Notes: generated by a model not told the origin, from the letters alone. A DNA stretch of 64,000 nt from JANQPX01 sp965204405 (GCA_965204405.1 CBDBEN010000003.1:62001-126000); one strand, 5' to 3'; shown: positions 52,899 to 61,466, counted from the stretch's first letter. A program made the numbers and translations.

Positions 52899-53930
52899 TC
52901 AGGCGGCAAGAGCTCGTGCCTCGCGGAATGAAACCAGGCGGCCTTGGTCTTCGTCCCAAAGTGCCAGACGGATGGTCCCGAAGCTCTCAAGCAGGGTAAG
53001 CCTGCCCTGAGAAGCGAGTATGGGATGATCACGAAGCACCTGCGGCAGTCGGTAATAGGGAATACGGCTGCAGAGATGATGCACGTGATGCACGCCGATA
53101 TTGGCGGTGATCCAGCGCAGCACGGCGGGCAGGTCGTAATGGGAGCTGCCATGCAGGGCTGCGTCATGCAGGTTCCAGTCGGAAGCTTCGTCCCAGGTCG
53201 TGTCCTCGAACTGATGCTGCACGTAGAAAAGCCAGACACCGACCGAGGCGGCGATCAGCATGATCGGCATATGCACGATCAGAAACGGAATCAGGCCGAT
53301 CAGCCAGATGAGGGTGCCGAAGAGGAGGACGATCGCCAGGTTGGTCAGCATGGTGCTGATCCAGGGTGCGTTGCGGGCAAAGATTTTTCCGAGCGGCAGA
53401 CGGTGCCTCAAGAGGAATTGATAGGCTGGTCCGACGACAAAGAGCGAGAGAGGATGCCGGTAGACCCAATAGCCAAGCCGTCCCCATGCGGAAAGAGCCC
53501 GATATTCGCGAACGGTCAGCGTGCTGATATCCCCGACCCCGCGTTTTTCCAGATTACCGGAGCCCGCATGGTGAATAGCGTGATCGCGACGCCAGGCATC
53601 GTAGGGTGTCAGCGTAAGTACGCCGAGGACACGCCCGATCCAGTCATTCAACTGGCGTTTGCGGAAAAGCGTGCCGTGGCCGCAATCATGCTGGATGGCA
53701 AAGAGCCTGACCAGAAAGCCGCCGGCAAGCACGACGAAGGCGAGGCTCAGCCAATAGCTGATGCTCAAGGTCGCCCAGGCGAGTGCCCAAAGGGCAATAA
53801 ACGGGATCAAGGTGATCACAATTTCGAGGACGCTCCGCTTGCCGTTGGGCTCACGGTAGGGCGCAAGGATGCTGATCCAGGCGCGCGCATCGGGTACCGC
53901 GTCAGCAGCACTGAGAAGACGCTCGGTCAT
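52899..53930 (-). CDS. Membrane fatty-acid desaturase
   Basis: Integral-membrane di-iron desaturase of 343 residues that introduces a double bond into acyl lipids. Three histidine boxes are visible: HDCGHG (81-86), HAIHH (117-121) and HVHHL (about 280-285). Hydrophobic segments at about 37-58, 60-80, 180-200 and 208-228 fit the usual four-helix topology. The pattern is closest to the bacterial acyl-lipid omega-3/omega-6/delta-12 type (DesA-like), not the soluble acyl-ACP type. ATG 53930 is the only good start. It may adjust membrane fluidity; no obvious cold-shock or two-component partner (DesK/DesR) is adjacent. Confidence 0.88.
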   Translation of the reverse strand: MTERLLSAADAVPDARAWISILAPYREPNGKRSVLEIVITLIPFIALWALAWATLSISYWLSLAFVVLAGGFLVRLFAIQHDCGHGTLFRKRQLNDWIGRVLGVLTLTPYDAWRRDHAIHHAGSGNLEKRGVGDISTLTVREYRALSAWGRLGYWVYRHPLSLFVVGPAYQFLLRHRLPLGKIFARNAPWISTMLTNLAIVLLFGTLIWLIGLIPFLIVHMPIMLIAASVGVWLFYVQHQFEDTTWDEASDWNLHDAALHGSSHYDLPAVLRWITANIGVHHVHHLCSRIPYYRLPQVLRDHPILASQGRLTLLESFGTIRLALWDEDQGRLVSFREARALAA

Positions 53931-54225
53931 CGGTTATTTTTTTCCAGAAGCCAACAGGTTGAAGGCGGGTGAGGAAGACGGCAATCCATCGCGCTGATTT
54001 TACATCATTGTCAGAGCGATATCGTGGCGAGGACACATCGTTGGCGAAAGCAAGGCCTCTCCTTAAGCCGGTCGTTCCGTGTTGAGCTTGGGGGAATTGA
54101 GCGGAGAAAGCAATGTGGCAGAAACCAAAAGTTTCATGTCGCCTGCTTCAGCTACAATATCGATTTCGAAGACGTTCAAGCCTTTGTACTGCCGTGAGGG
54201 CGGTGGGCGTTTCGGGAAAAGTCGA

Positions 54226-55173
54226 CTAAATGGCTTCGTCCCTGCCCATCTCCAAGAACTTCTGCCGGCGCTGGTGGCGGATTTCGGGGCCGTTCAAGGC
54301 CAGGAGCGGTGCCAGGGCTTGTTCGATCGCATCACCGACGCGAAGAACAGCCTGCCCGGGTGAGCGATGGGCGCCGCCGACCGGTTCCTCGATGATGTCG
54401 TCGACCACACCGAACTCTTCAAGATCCTTTGACGTGAGCCGCATAGCCTCGGCTGCCGCCGGCGCTTCTTCGCCGTTCCGCCACAAAATGGCCGCACAGC
54501 CCTCAGGTGAGATCACCGAATAGACCGCGTGTTCCAGCATCAGCACGTGATCCGCCGTTGCGAGTGCGATCGCCCCGCCGGAGCCGCCTTCACCGATCAC
54601 CACGCCGATCAGCGGCACGGTGAGCTGCAGGCATGCCTCGATGGCGCGCGCGATCGCTTCCGCCTGACCGCGTTCTTCGGCCCCCACGCCCGGATAGGCG
54701 CCCGGCGTGTCGATCAGGGTGATCACCGGCAGCCTGAAACGCTCCGCCAGCTGCATCAGCCGGATCGCTTTGCGATAGCCCTCGGGGTTGGCCATGCCGA
54801 AATTATGGCGGACCCGGCCCTCGGTATCGGTGCCTTTTTCATGGCCGATTACCACCACCGAGCGGCCGCGAAAACGGGCGAGCCCTCCTTGGATCGCCTG
54901 ATCGTCGCCGAAGGTGCGGTCGCCGGCGAGCGGCGTAAAGTCTTCGAACAGACCCTTGATGTAGTCGCCGAAATGGGGCCGCTCGGGGTGTCTTGCGACC
55001 TGGGTCTTTTGCCAGGGCGTCAGCTTGGCATAGGTCTGACGGAGAAGCTTGTCGGCACGCTCCTCGAGCCTCGAGATCTCATCGGCGAGATCAAGATCGC
55101 TGCCATGGGCAAGGTGATGGAGTTCCTTGACCTTGCCCTCTAGCTCGCTGATCGGTTTTTCGAATTCAAGCAG
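54226..55173 (-). CDS. accA: Acetyl-CoA carboxylase carboxyltransferase alpha subunit, probable CTG start
   Basis: Alpha half of the carboxyltransferase that makes malonyl-CoA for fatty-acid synthesis. The frame reads LLEFEKPISELEGKVKELHH near its beginning, the standard AccA N-terminus, and continues without a stop to residue 315: RPHFGDYIKGLF, FRGRSVVVIGHEKG, MQLAERFRLPVITLIDTPGA, VIGEGGSGGAIALA and HAVYSVISPEGCAAILW. No ATG, GTG or TTG occurs in frame between the upstream stop (TGA, 55177-55179) and residue 106; the only near-start is CTG at 55173, about nine bases behind AAGGGGG. A start at the first in-frame GTG (54858) would delete a third of the enzyme. So CTG initiation, or an assembly error at that codon, is implied. 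Confidence 0.92.
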   Translation of the reverse strand: MLEFEKPISELEGKVKELHHLAHGSDLDLADEISRLEERADKLLRQTYAKLTPWQKTQVARHPERPHFGDYIKGLFEDFTPLAGDRTFGDDQAIQGGLARFRGRSVVVIGHEKGTDTEGRVRHNFGMANPEGYRKAIRLMQLAERFRLPVITLIDTPGAYPGVGAEERGQAEAIARAIEACLQLTVPLIGVVIGEGGSGGAIALATADHVLMLEHAVYSVISPEGCAAILWRNGEEAPAAAEAMRLTSKDLEEFGVVDDIIEEPVGGAHRSPGQAVLRVGDAIEQALAPLLALNGPEIRHQRRQKFLEMGRDEAI

Positions 55174-55216
55174 GGATCACGCCCCCTTCTTTTCTTGACG
55201 TTGCCAAGAGTGCTGC

Positions 55217-55257
55217 TGCCCACCCGACGCCTGGAAGGATCCAGCGTCGGGTGGGCA
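55217..55257. terminator. Strong hairpin between malyl-CoA lyase and accA genes
   Basis: TGCCCACCCGACGC (55217-55230) pairs with GCGTCGGGTGGGCA (55244-55257) exactly, the stem being extended by CTGG/CCAG around a short loop. It lies between the malyl-CoA lyase stop (55277) and the accA start (55173), both on the minus strand, so it can end the lyase transcript or act as an accA leader stem. No T-run follows. Confidence 0.6.
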
Positions 55258-55276
55258 AATCCGAGCAGCTCTCGAC

Positions 55277-56257
55277 TTAGGAACCTGCCGCAATCTGATC
55301 CGCTTTGGCAACCAGCGCTTCGGCCTGACGGATCGAGGCGATGTCGATCAGCCGGCCATCGAGGCTGACAGCCCCTTTGCCGGCTTTCCGCGCTTCGTCC
55401 ATCGCTTCGAGGACGCGTCTTGCCTTGGTCACCTCTTCGGCAGGCGGGCTCATCACTTCATTGGCGAGCGCAATCTGGCTCGGATGAATGGCCCATTTGC
55501 CTTCGCATCCAAGGATCGCTGCACGCTTGGCGGCAGCCCGGTAGCCGTCCGCATCGCTGAAATCGCCAAATGGCCCGTCGATCGGCCGAAGGCCATGGGC
55601 ACGCGCCGAGACCACCATGCGCGCGATAGCATAGTGCCACATATCGCCCCAATGGGTGGCTCGTTCCGTGGATTCCGCATCGCCGGTGAGCACCGCGTAG
55701 TCGGGATTGGCGCCGCCGATATTGGTGGTGCGCGCCTTGGTCGAGGCGGCATAGTCGGCGACACCGAAATGCAGCGCTTCGTTGCGCTTGCTGGCCGCCG
55801 AGATCTCATCGACATTAGCCATGCCGAGCGCGGTTTCGATGATGTGGGAGAAACCCAGCCGCTTGGTGCGGCCCGTCGCATCTTCGCACTGGGTCACCAG
55901 CATATCGACCGCATAGACGTCGGCCGCCGTGCCCACCTTGGGGATCATGATCATGTCGAGGCGGTCCGAGCCCTGCTCGATGATGTCGACCACATCCCGA
56001 TACATGTAGTGGGTGTCGAGACCGTTGATTCTGACGGTCAGGGTCTTGTTGCCCCAATCGATGTCGCCGATCGCCTGGATCACGTTTTTCCTGGCCTGTT
56101 CCTTTTGATCGGGCGCTACGGCGTCTTCCAGGTCCAGGAAGATAACATCCGCGTCGGAGGCGGCTGCCTTCTCGAAAAGTTTCGGCGAGCTTCCGGGCAC
56201 GGCAAGCTCGGAACGCTGAAGGCGCGGGGTGCATTGTTCAACGAGATGGAAACTCAA
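55277..56257 (-). CDS. mcl: L-malyl-CoA / beta-methylmalyl-CoA lyase
   Basis: CitE/HpcH-family lyase that cleaves malyl-CoA to acetyl-CoA plus glyoxylate and beta-methylmalyl-CoA to propionyl-CoA plus glyoxylate. The 326-residue sequence follows the Mcl1 type of Rhodobacter: RSELAVPGSSPKLFEKAAAS, ADVIFLDLEDAVAPD (Mg-binding acid), VRINGLDTHYMYRDVVDI, DMIMIPKVGTAADVYAVD, IDGPFGDFSDADGYRA and GKWAIHPSQIALANEV. The start is TTG at 56257, eight bases behind GAGGAG; no ATG lies near. It implies an ethylmalonyl-CoA-type or related glyoxylate pathway, and its propionyl-CoA product is the substrate of PccAB in this window. Confidence 0.92.
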   Translation of the reverse strand: MSFHLVEQCTPRLQRSELAVPGSSPKLFEKAAASDADVIFLDLEDAVAPDQKEQARKNVIQAIGDIDWGNKTLTVRINGLDTHYMYRDVVDIIEQGSDRLDMIMIPKVGTAADVYAVDMLVTQCEDATGRTKRLGFSHIIETALGMANVDEISAASKRNEALHFGVADYAASTKARTTNIGGANPDYAVLTGDAESTERATHWGDMWHYAIARMVVSARAHGLRPIDGPFGDFSDADGYRAAAKRAAILGCEGKWAIHPSQIALANEVMSPPAEEVTKARRVLEAMDEARKAGKGAVSLDGRLIDIASIRQAEALVAKADQIAAGS

Positions 56258-56475
56258 TCATCTTCTCCTCATCCCTCAACATGGCCGCTGCGATGCTGAC
56301 AGGATTGGTGGCCGTTTCGATCGCTATAGCTCTCATAAGGCGCCGTCACACATTTCACCACCCACGGTGGGCGGGGTATGCCGACACTGGTGCTATGAGA
56401 TGACATGCAGACGCAGGTGCTTGCCATGTGACCAACGGTCGCCGGTCTTGGACGTTTTGCATGCTCTCGCCCCTG

Positions 56476-57414
56476 CTATTCCCGCTGTTTGTCTTCCTCA
56501 CGTCTTCCCAGAGGATGATGGGTTCGCACCGCTTCCGCCAATCTCTCCCCCTGCACATGGGTGTAGATCTCGGTGGTCGCAATATCCGCGTGGCCCAGCA
56601 TCATCTGAACAGCGCGCAAATCAGCGCCACCTTCGAGCAAATGACTGGCAAAAGCGTGGCGCAGCACATGGGGTGAGATCCGGGCAGGATCGATGCCGGC
56701 TTCGGGCGCTACCTCCTTCAAGAGCTGGGTCAGCCTCTGGCGGGTGAGATGCCCTTCCTTGGAGCGCGAAGGAAACAGGAAACGGTTGCCCCTGGTGCGC
56801 TTCTGCAGAAATTTGCTGCGTACAGCCAGATAAACCTCCAGCGCGTCGCGCGCTGCCCGGCCAATCGGCACCATGCGCTCCTTGGAGCCTTTGCCGAAGA
56901 CGATCAGCGATTGCCGGTCCGGCGCGATCGCCGAAAGCGGAAGGGCCAGAAGCTCGGAGACGCGCATGCCCGTGGCATAAAGCAGTTCCAGGCAAAGCGT
57001 GAGCCTGATGCCCTCGGCCTCGGGACGGGCCCGAGCCGCCTCGATCAACGCGACCACCTCATGGGCTTCCAGAAGCTTGGGCAGTGGCCGCTGCTGGCGC
57101 GGGCTGTCGATCGTCTGTGTCGGATCGTCGGGCCGGTAGCCCTCGGAAAAGAGGAAACGATGATATTGACGAAGAGCCGAGAGTTTTCGCGCTTGAGTCG
57201 AGGCGGCGAAACCGGCCCCGGCCAGCGAGTTCAGGTAGGCGCTGATGTGATCACGCCCGACGTCGATGACCTTTTTCCGTCGGCGCTTCAGAAAGATCTG
57301 GTAGTCGTCCAGATCACGGCGATAAGCATCGATGGTGTGCTGGCTGGCACCCCGTTCGACCGCCATCATTTCCAGGAAATTTTCGCTCTCGACATCAGAC
57401 ATCACCAGGACCAT
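56476..57414 (-). CDS. xerD: Site-specific tyrosine recombinase XerD
   Basis: Resolves chromosome dimers at dif together with XerC. The 312-residue protein has a SAM-like core-binding N-terminal domain (LEMMAVERGASQHTIDAYRRDL) and a catalytic domain with Arg in ATGMRVSELLALPL, HxxR in SPHVLRHAFASHLL, the second His in MMLGHADIATTEIYTHV and the Tyr nucleophile in the same segment. ATG 57414 has GAAGG upstream; ATG 57402 (MSDVESEN) is the alternative. It lies near accA and aroK/aroB as in many alphaproteobacteria, so it is the housekeeping recombinase rather than a phage or integron integrase. Confidence 0.93.
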   Translation of the reverse strand: MVLVMSDVESENFLEMMAVERGASQHTIDAYRRDLDDYQIFLKRRRKKVIDVGRDHISAYLNSLAGAGFAASTQARKLSALRQYHRFLFSEGYRPDDPTQTIDSPRQQRPLPKLLEAHEVVALIEAARARPEAEGIRLTLCLELLYATGMRVSELLALPLSAIAPDRQSLIVFGKGSKERMVPIGRAARDALEVYLAVRSKFLQKRTRGNRFLFPSRSKEGHLTRQRLTQLLKEVAPEAGIDPARISPHVLRHAFASHLLEGGADLRAVQMMLGHADIATTEIYTHVQGERLAEAVRTHHPLGRREEDKQRE

Positions 57415-57441
57415 AAGGCCCTTCAGGCCCGATCGCCAGCG

Positions 57442-57582
57442 TCAGCGCGGAAATTGGTCATCAGGTAACGTCCGCTCGACCTTGATGGTCGGCGGGGGCA
57501 CATCCCAAAACGCCAGATAGCCGGCGCCGCCGGCAATCGATGCGACAATCAACAGGAAAAGAAAGCCAATCAGCTTAGCCAT
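57442..57582 (-). CDS. Small single-pass membrane protein upstream of xerD
   Basis: A 46-residue frame with one hydrophobic segment (LIGFLFLLIVASIAGGAGYLAF, about 3-24) and a short tail WDVPPPTIKVERTLPDDQFPR. It begins ATG 57582 and ends 27 bases before xerD on the same strand, so it is probably co-transcribed. The W-D-x-P-P-P tail motif after a helix is similar to small proteins I recall next to xerD in other alphaproteobacteria, but no function is known. The frame is open further upstream to 57714; that part has no membrane or domain character and overlaps the divergent aroK leader. Confidence 0.6.
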   Translation of the reverse strand: MAKLIGFLFLLIVASIAGGAGYLAFWDVPPPTIKVERTLPDDQFPR

Positions 57583-57746
57583 GAAGATACCCAGGACGAT
57601 CAACGAGATATCCCTTGAGGTCTCTTTCGGCACGACGCATCGAAGGCAATCAGGCAGAAGACTTGCCTCAAGGGCATATCGCAGTCTTATATCGGGAGCG
57701 TGAGTGTGTTTCAACGTCTGGTCCCAACAAGGTAGGCATTTTCAAC

Positions 57747-58337
57747 TTGCAAGGAAAATCGGCAGACGATCCCAATGCAACCGGAGACAATCTCGGCACC
57801 CGGCTCGATCGTCCGATCGTGCTGGTCGGCATGATGGGCTCCGGCAAGACATCCGTCGGACGTCGTCTGGCCAAAGCCCTGGATTGGCCGTTTCAGGATG
57901 CGGACTGGGCGATCGAAGATGCCGCCGGCACGACGATCGCCAATATTTTTGCGGAGATCGGCGAGGAGGCGTTTCGTCAAAGTGAACGGCAGGTGATCGC
58001 CCGGCTGCTGGGAGAACAGGCTCGTCAGGTTCTCGCGCTAGGGGGCGGCTCGTTCGTTGCGGCGGAGAGCCGGCGGCTGATTCGCGAGAAGGCATTTTCC
58101 GTCTGGCTCGATGCCGATGTCGAGATCCTGGTCAAGCGCACCGGTCGCCGTGACGACCGGCCGCTCCTCAGGGATGGCGATCCCAGGGACATCTTAAGCA
58201 GGCTGCTGGAGGTCCGGCGTCCGACCTATGAAGAAGCCGATCTCATGGTCGACAGCGGCGCCGGCTCGCTTGGCGATGTTGTTGCCCGGGCCTTGCAGGC
58301 CTTGGAGACGCTCATCGGCAAAGAGGCTGGAAAATGA
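57747..58337 (+). CDS. aroK: Shikimate kinase
   Basis: Phosphorylates shikimate at O3 with ATP in the chorismate pathway; about 196 residues. Walker A GMMGSGKTSVG (about 29-39), shikimate-binding DADWAIEDAAG (Asp variant of DxDxxIE), FRQSERQVI, GGGSFVAAESRRLI and the lid arginine GRRDDRPLLRDGDP are all present. No ATG is available near the domain start; TTG 57747, with AAGGTAGG about ten bases before, is the best candidate, though the frame is open to 57615. It overlaps aroB by four bases (ATGA), so the two enzymes are translationally coupled. Confidence 0.92.
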   Translation: MQGKSADDPNATGDNLGTRLDRPIVLVGMMGSGKTSVGRRLAKALDWPFQDADWAIEDAAGTTIANIFAEIGEEAFRQSERQVIARLLGEQARQVLALGGGSFVAAESRRLIREKAFSVWLDADVEILVKRTGRRDDRPLLRDGDPRDILSRLLEVRRPTYEEADLMVDSGAGSLGDVVARALQALETLIGKEAGK

Positions 58338-59467
58338 CCGGGATGGGCGGCGCGCCCGGCCATGAGAGCCTTACCGTCGAACTCGGTGATCGCCGTTACG
58401 ACATTCTCATAGGCGAAGGGCTTTTGGCTGAAAGCGGCGAGCTGATCGCGGAGGTCATCAGGCAGCCCAGGGCGATCGTGGTGACCGACGAGCATATTGT
58501 GCGAAGCGGCCATCTCGACGCGCTCAAGGCCAGCCTCGGCGATGCGGAGATCGAGCATCACGTCTTCACCCTGCCGCCGGGCGAGCAAACCAAGAGCATG
58601 GATCAGTTTGGTGATCTGCTGGATCGCTCTCTCGGCCTCGGCATTGAACGCGGCACCACGGTGATCGCGCTCGGCGGCGGCGTGATCGGCGATCTTGCCG
58701 GTTTTGCCGCCGCCACGCTCCTGCGTGGGCTCGACTACATCCAGATCCCCACCACGCTGCTCGCCCAGGTCGACAGCTCCGTCGGCGGCAAGACCGGCAT
58801 CAATAGCCGCCACGGCAAGAACCTGATCGGCAGCTTCCACCAGCCGCGCCTGGTGCTGGCCGATATCGGCACGCTGAACAGTCTTCCCCCCCGAGAGCTC
58901 AAAGCCGGCTATGCCGAGATCGTCAAATACGGCTTGATCGACCGTCCCGATTTTTTTGACTGGCTCGAGAAACATGGGAACGATCTTATCAGGGGCGATG
59001 TCGAGGCCAGGCGCCAAGCCGTATTCACGAGCTGCGAGGCCAAGGCGAGTGTCGTGGCCGACGATGAGCGGGAAAGCGGCAGGCGTGCCCTGCTTAATCT
59101 CGGCCACACCTTCGGCCACGCGCTCGAGGCGATCACCGGCTATGGCGGTGAGTTGCTTCATGGCGAGGCCGTTGCGATCGGCATGACACTGGCCTTCGAG
59201 CTCTCCCATCAGCGGGGACATTGTCCAAAGGCCGATATGGATCGGGTAAAGCACCATTTGGACGCCGTGGATCTTCGGACCCATGTCGGTACGCTGCAGA
59301 CGGACATCACCACGGAGGCGATGATCAAGGCGATGTCTGCGGATAAGAAGGTTGAAGCCGGCATTCCCCGGTTCGTACTAGTGAACGGTATCGGCCAGGC
59401 GTTCCATGGCGCTGAGGTCGAGGAAGGCGACCTTCGGAAATTTCTGGAGGCAAAGCTGGCCTCTTAG
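58334..59467 (+). CDS. aroB: 3-dehydroquinate synthase
   Basis: Converts DAHP to 3-dehydroquinate, using catalytic NAD+ and zinc; 377 residues. Motifs: GEQTKSMDQFGDLLDRSLGLG, ALGGGVIGDLAGFAAATLLRGLDYIQIPTTLLAQVDSSVGGKTG region (NAD and substrate contacts), GSFHQPRLVLADIGTL, GYAEIVKYGLI, and the zinc histidines in NLGHTFGHALEAI and LLHGEAVAIGM. ATG 58334 overlaps the aroK stop. This aroKB pair together with xerD on the other strand is a common alphaproteobacterial layout. Confidence 0.96.
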   Translation: MTGMGGAPGHESLTVELGDRRYDILIGEGLLAESGELIAEVIRQPRAIVVTDEHIVRSGHLDALKASLGDAEIEHHVFTLPPGEQTKSMDQFGDLLDRSLGLGIERGTTVIALGGGVIGDLAGFAAATLLRGLDYIQIPTTLLAQVDSSVGGKTGINSRHGKNLIGSFHQPRLVLADIGTLNSLPPRELKAGYAEIVKYGLIDRPDFFDWLEKHGNDLIRGDVEARRQAVFTSCEAKASVVADDERESGRRALLNLGHTFGHALEAITGYGGELLHGEAVAIGMTLAFELSHQRGHCPKADMDRVKHHLDAVDLRTHVGTLQTDITTEAMIKAMSADKKVEAGIPRFVLVNGIGQAFHGAEVEEGDLRKFLEAKLAS

Positions 59468-59483
59468 CTTTTTTTGAGTTGCG

Positions 59484-59574
59484 GCGCCGGTCTCTCCCCC
59501 TTCCAGCCACCCGATATTATCCCGATACGCTACCGGGTGGTTGGGAGGCGGGGCGGCAGCGCCGGCTGTTCTCC
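59484..59574. repeat. Palindromic repeat, CCCTCTCC family, copy between aroB and ggt
   Basis: CCAGCCACCCG (about 59503-59513) pairs with CGGGTGGTTGG (about 59534-59544); outer GCGCCGGT and GCGCCGGC-type ends extend the stem partially. It sits in the convergent gap after aroB, preceded by a run of eight T at about 59469-59476, and could terminate both transcripts. Confidence 0.6.
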
Positions 59575-59585
59575 TTCAGGAAACC

Positions 59586-61178
59586 TCAAGCGCGTGGCGC
59601 CCTGGGCGCTTGCTCCATCGTCAGCTCGAAAGGTGCCGGCGCTGCCGCCCCGCCGATGGGCTGCGACGGGTCATTGATGCCGTGACATAGGCCTGTTGCC
59701 GGATCGCGGCTGACACCCGAGGGGCAGGCGTAAAGCTTTGGAAAGACCAGGCGTTGGGCGATCTCGAGTTCGAAATGTTCGCTCAGGGCCTGCACGATCT
59801 CTTCGCCCAGCCTTGGATCGACCCGGACGGATCCGCGATCCGAAGCATCGAGGCGCGGATGGCTGATCGCCTGCTCGATCGACAGGCCGAAATCCAGCAT
59901 CAAGGCGGCAATCTGGGTGACTGCGGGCATGATGTGGTTCGCCCCGGAGGCACCGATCGAAAACATGGCCTCGTTATCGACGGTCGCGATGACCGGGCAC
60001 ATATTGCTGGCGTTGATTCTCTTCCTGCCGGCCATCGTCGTCGGAAAGCCTGGGCGCGGATCGAAGTAGCTGACCGCATTGTTCATGAGAATGCCGGTGC
60101 TCGGCAGCACGACACAGCTTCCGAAACGGTTGAGCAGCGTGTAGGTCAGGGCTGCCATGTTGCCCTCGGCGTCGACCGCCGAGAGATGGCTGGTGCATCC
60201 GCCAATTTCCGTCGCCCGGCCCAGCCTTTGCTTGTGGCTGCGCCAAGCTTTATCGAGGCCGTCGGCGTAAATCTTCCAACTGGCGGGACCTAGGCCGGGC
60301 GCAGGGTCAAGGTTCTCTTCGACATACCCGAGAGCTTCGATCAAGCGTGGACCGCCGCTTGTCGGGCCGGCGGTATGCAGAACCGCATCCCGGTGCCGCC
60401 CTGCCGGCGCTTCAAACGCCAATGCCTGATAGGCATCGAGGTCGTCCAGATCGATGCGGCTTCCCCCTGCCTTGAGATCGGCGGCAATTTTTTCACCGAT
60501 AGGCCCTCGGTAGAACGTCTCGGGACCATCCTCGGCAATTGCTTTCAACGTTGTCGAAAGCTGGCCAAGGGACAGAAATTGCTCGGGCTCTGGCGGTGCA
60601 TCATGGGGCAGATAGACCGCTCTTGCGGCGGTATCGCGGCTTAGATCAGCCATGGCAAGAGCTACTTGGAGCGTCGTGAACCAGTCACAGGGCAATCCGC
60701 GCTCGGCAAGCCGAATGGCTGGTTCCAGCACCGTATCGAGGCCAAGGCTGCCGAAGCGCTCCAGAGCATGGGAAAGTCCCCTGACCGCGCCGGGCACGGT
60801 GATCGAGCGATAGCCGACCTCATTCTGCCGGCCGACGACGCCAGGAAAACCCATGATGCTGCCGGGCACATCGGCATCGAGCGGGTAATCCGCTGTCTCG
60901 ATGCTCTCGGGCAGCGTGCCCTGAAAATCGATCGCAAAGGCCCGCTTCTCACGGGCCAGCCAGATCACCATATACCCGCTGCCGCCAAGGCCGCACATCC
61001 AGGGCTCGACAGCACCTAGGGCCAGAGCTGCCGCAACCGCCGCATCGATGGCGTTGCCCTCTGCCGTCAGCATCGAAGCCCCTGCCCTGGCGGCCAGATG
61101 ATGCTGCGCGGCAACCATGCCCGCCTCCGAAGCAACCGTTTTCTTCGTTACCTGCCATTGTTCGATCGCTTCGTTCAT
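59586..61178 (-). CDS. ggt: Gamma-glutamyltransferase-family protein
   Basis: N-terminal-nucleophile hydrolase of the GGT family, 530 residues. The family start AEGNAIDAAVAAALALGAVEPWMCGLGGSGYMV is present. The autoprocessing site and nucleophile threonine are in GGCTSHLSAVDAEGNMAAL (about residue 345), followed by SYFDPRPG and SIGASGANHIMPAVTQI of the small subunit. There is no signal peptide, unlike secreted Ggt; MNEAIEQWQVTKKTVASEAG is polar. So it may be a cytoplasmic acylase or an amidohydrolase of the same superfamily rather than true glutathione-degrading GGT. ATG 61178 follows GGAAAGG. It is divergent from the liv-type binding protein gene. Confidence 0.85.
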   Translation of the reverse strand: MNEAIEQWQVTKKTVASEAGMVAAQHHLAARAGASMLTAEGNAIDAAVAAALALGAVEPWMCGLGGSGYMVIWLAREKRAFAIDFQGTLPESIETADYPLDADVPGSIMGFPGVVGRQNEVGYRSITVPGAVRGLSHALERFGSLGLDTVLEPAIRLAERGLPCDWFTTLQVALAMADLSRDTAARAVYLPHDAPPEPEQFLSLGQLSTTLKAIAEDGPETFYRGPIGEKIAADLKAGGSRIDLDDLDAYQALAFEAPAGRHRDAVLHTAGPTSGGPRLIEALGYVEENLDPAPGLGPASWKIYADGLDKAWRSHKQRLGRATEIGGCTSHLSAVDAEGNMAALTYTLLNRFGSCVVLPSTGILMNNAVSYFDPRPGFPTTMAGRKRINASNMCPVIATVDNEAMFSIGASGANHIMPAVTQIAALMLDFGLSIEQAISHPRLDASDRGSVRVDPRLGEEIVQALSEHFELEIAQRLVFPKLYACPSGVSRDPATGLCHGINDPSQPIGGAAAPAPFELTMEQAPRAPRA

Positions 61179-61466
61179 GACGCGCCCTTTCCGTTCAGCA
61201 TCCGGATTTCTTCAATGCCCCGATGACAAGATGCCGGCCCTGCCTGACACTTGCCTCGAGAACACCTCCAGTACCCTATTATGCCACATGGCTGGGCTCG
61301 CATCGGACAAAGCCGCTCAACTTCCGGTCCAGAGCCGAATTTTGCCAAGATATGCTGTTACAAAGTACCCGATGATCGCATTGGGAGGCGAGAAGCCCTT
61401 GGCGTGGAGGGCAATCATGCTATCGTCATGCTCAATGAAGTGTCTGAATGTCTGGGAGACTTGACG

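Noticed and set aside
52944..53972. Open frame of 342 codons on the plus strand
   Set aside because: Antisense to the desaturase gene, which has all three histidine boxes.
54079..54363. Small plus-strand frame near the 3' end of accA
   Set aside because: It overlaps conserved accA coding sequence in antisense and has no independent support.
54226..55173. Frameshift or pseudogene in accA
   Set aside because: The frame is continuous through all conserved AccA blocks; only the start codon is unusual, so CTG initiation fits better than decay.
56476..57414. Mobile-element integrase
   Set aside because: Sequence and neighbourhood fit housekeeping XerD; no att duplications or phage genes are nearby.
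57615..57746. Longer N-terminus for shikimate kinase
   Set aside because: The extra 44 residues have no kinase similarity and the upstream start has no ribosome-binding site; TTG 57747 gives a normal-sized enzyme.
61251..61466. Longer N-terminus for the liv-type binding protein
   Set aside because: The extension would bury the signal peptide and lacks any similarity to the family; ATG 61467 gives a normal exported protein.
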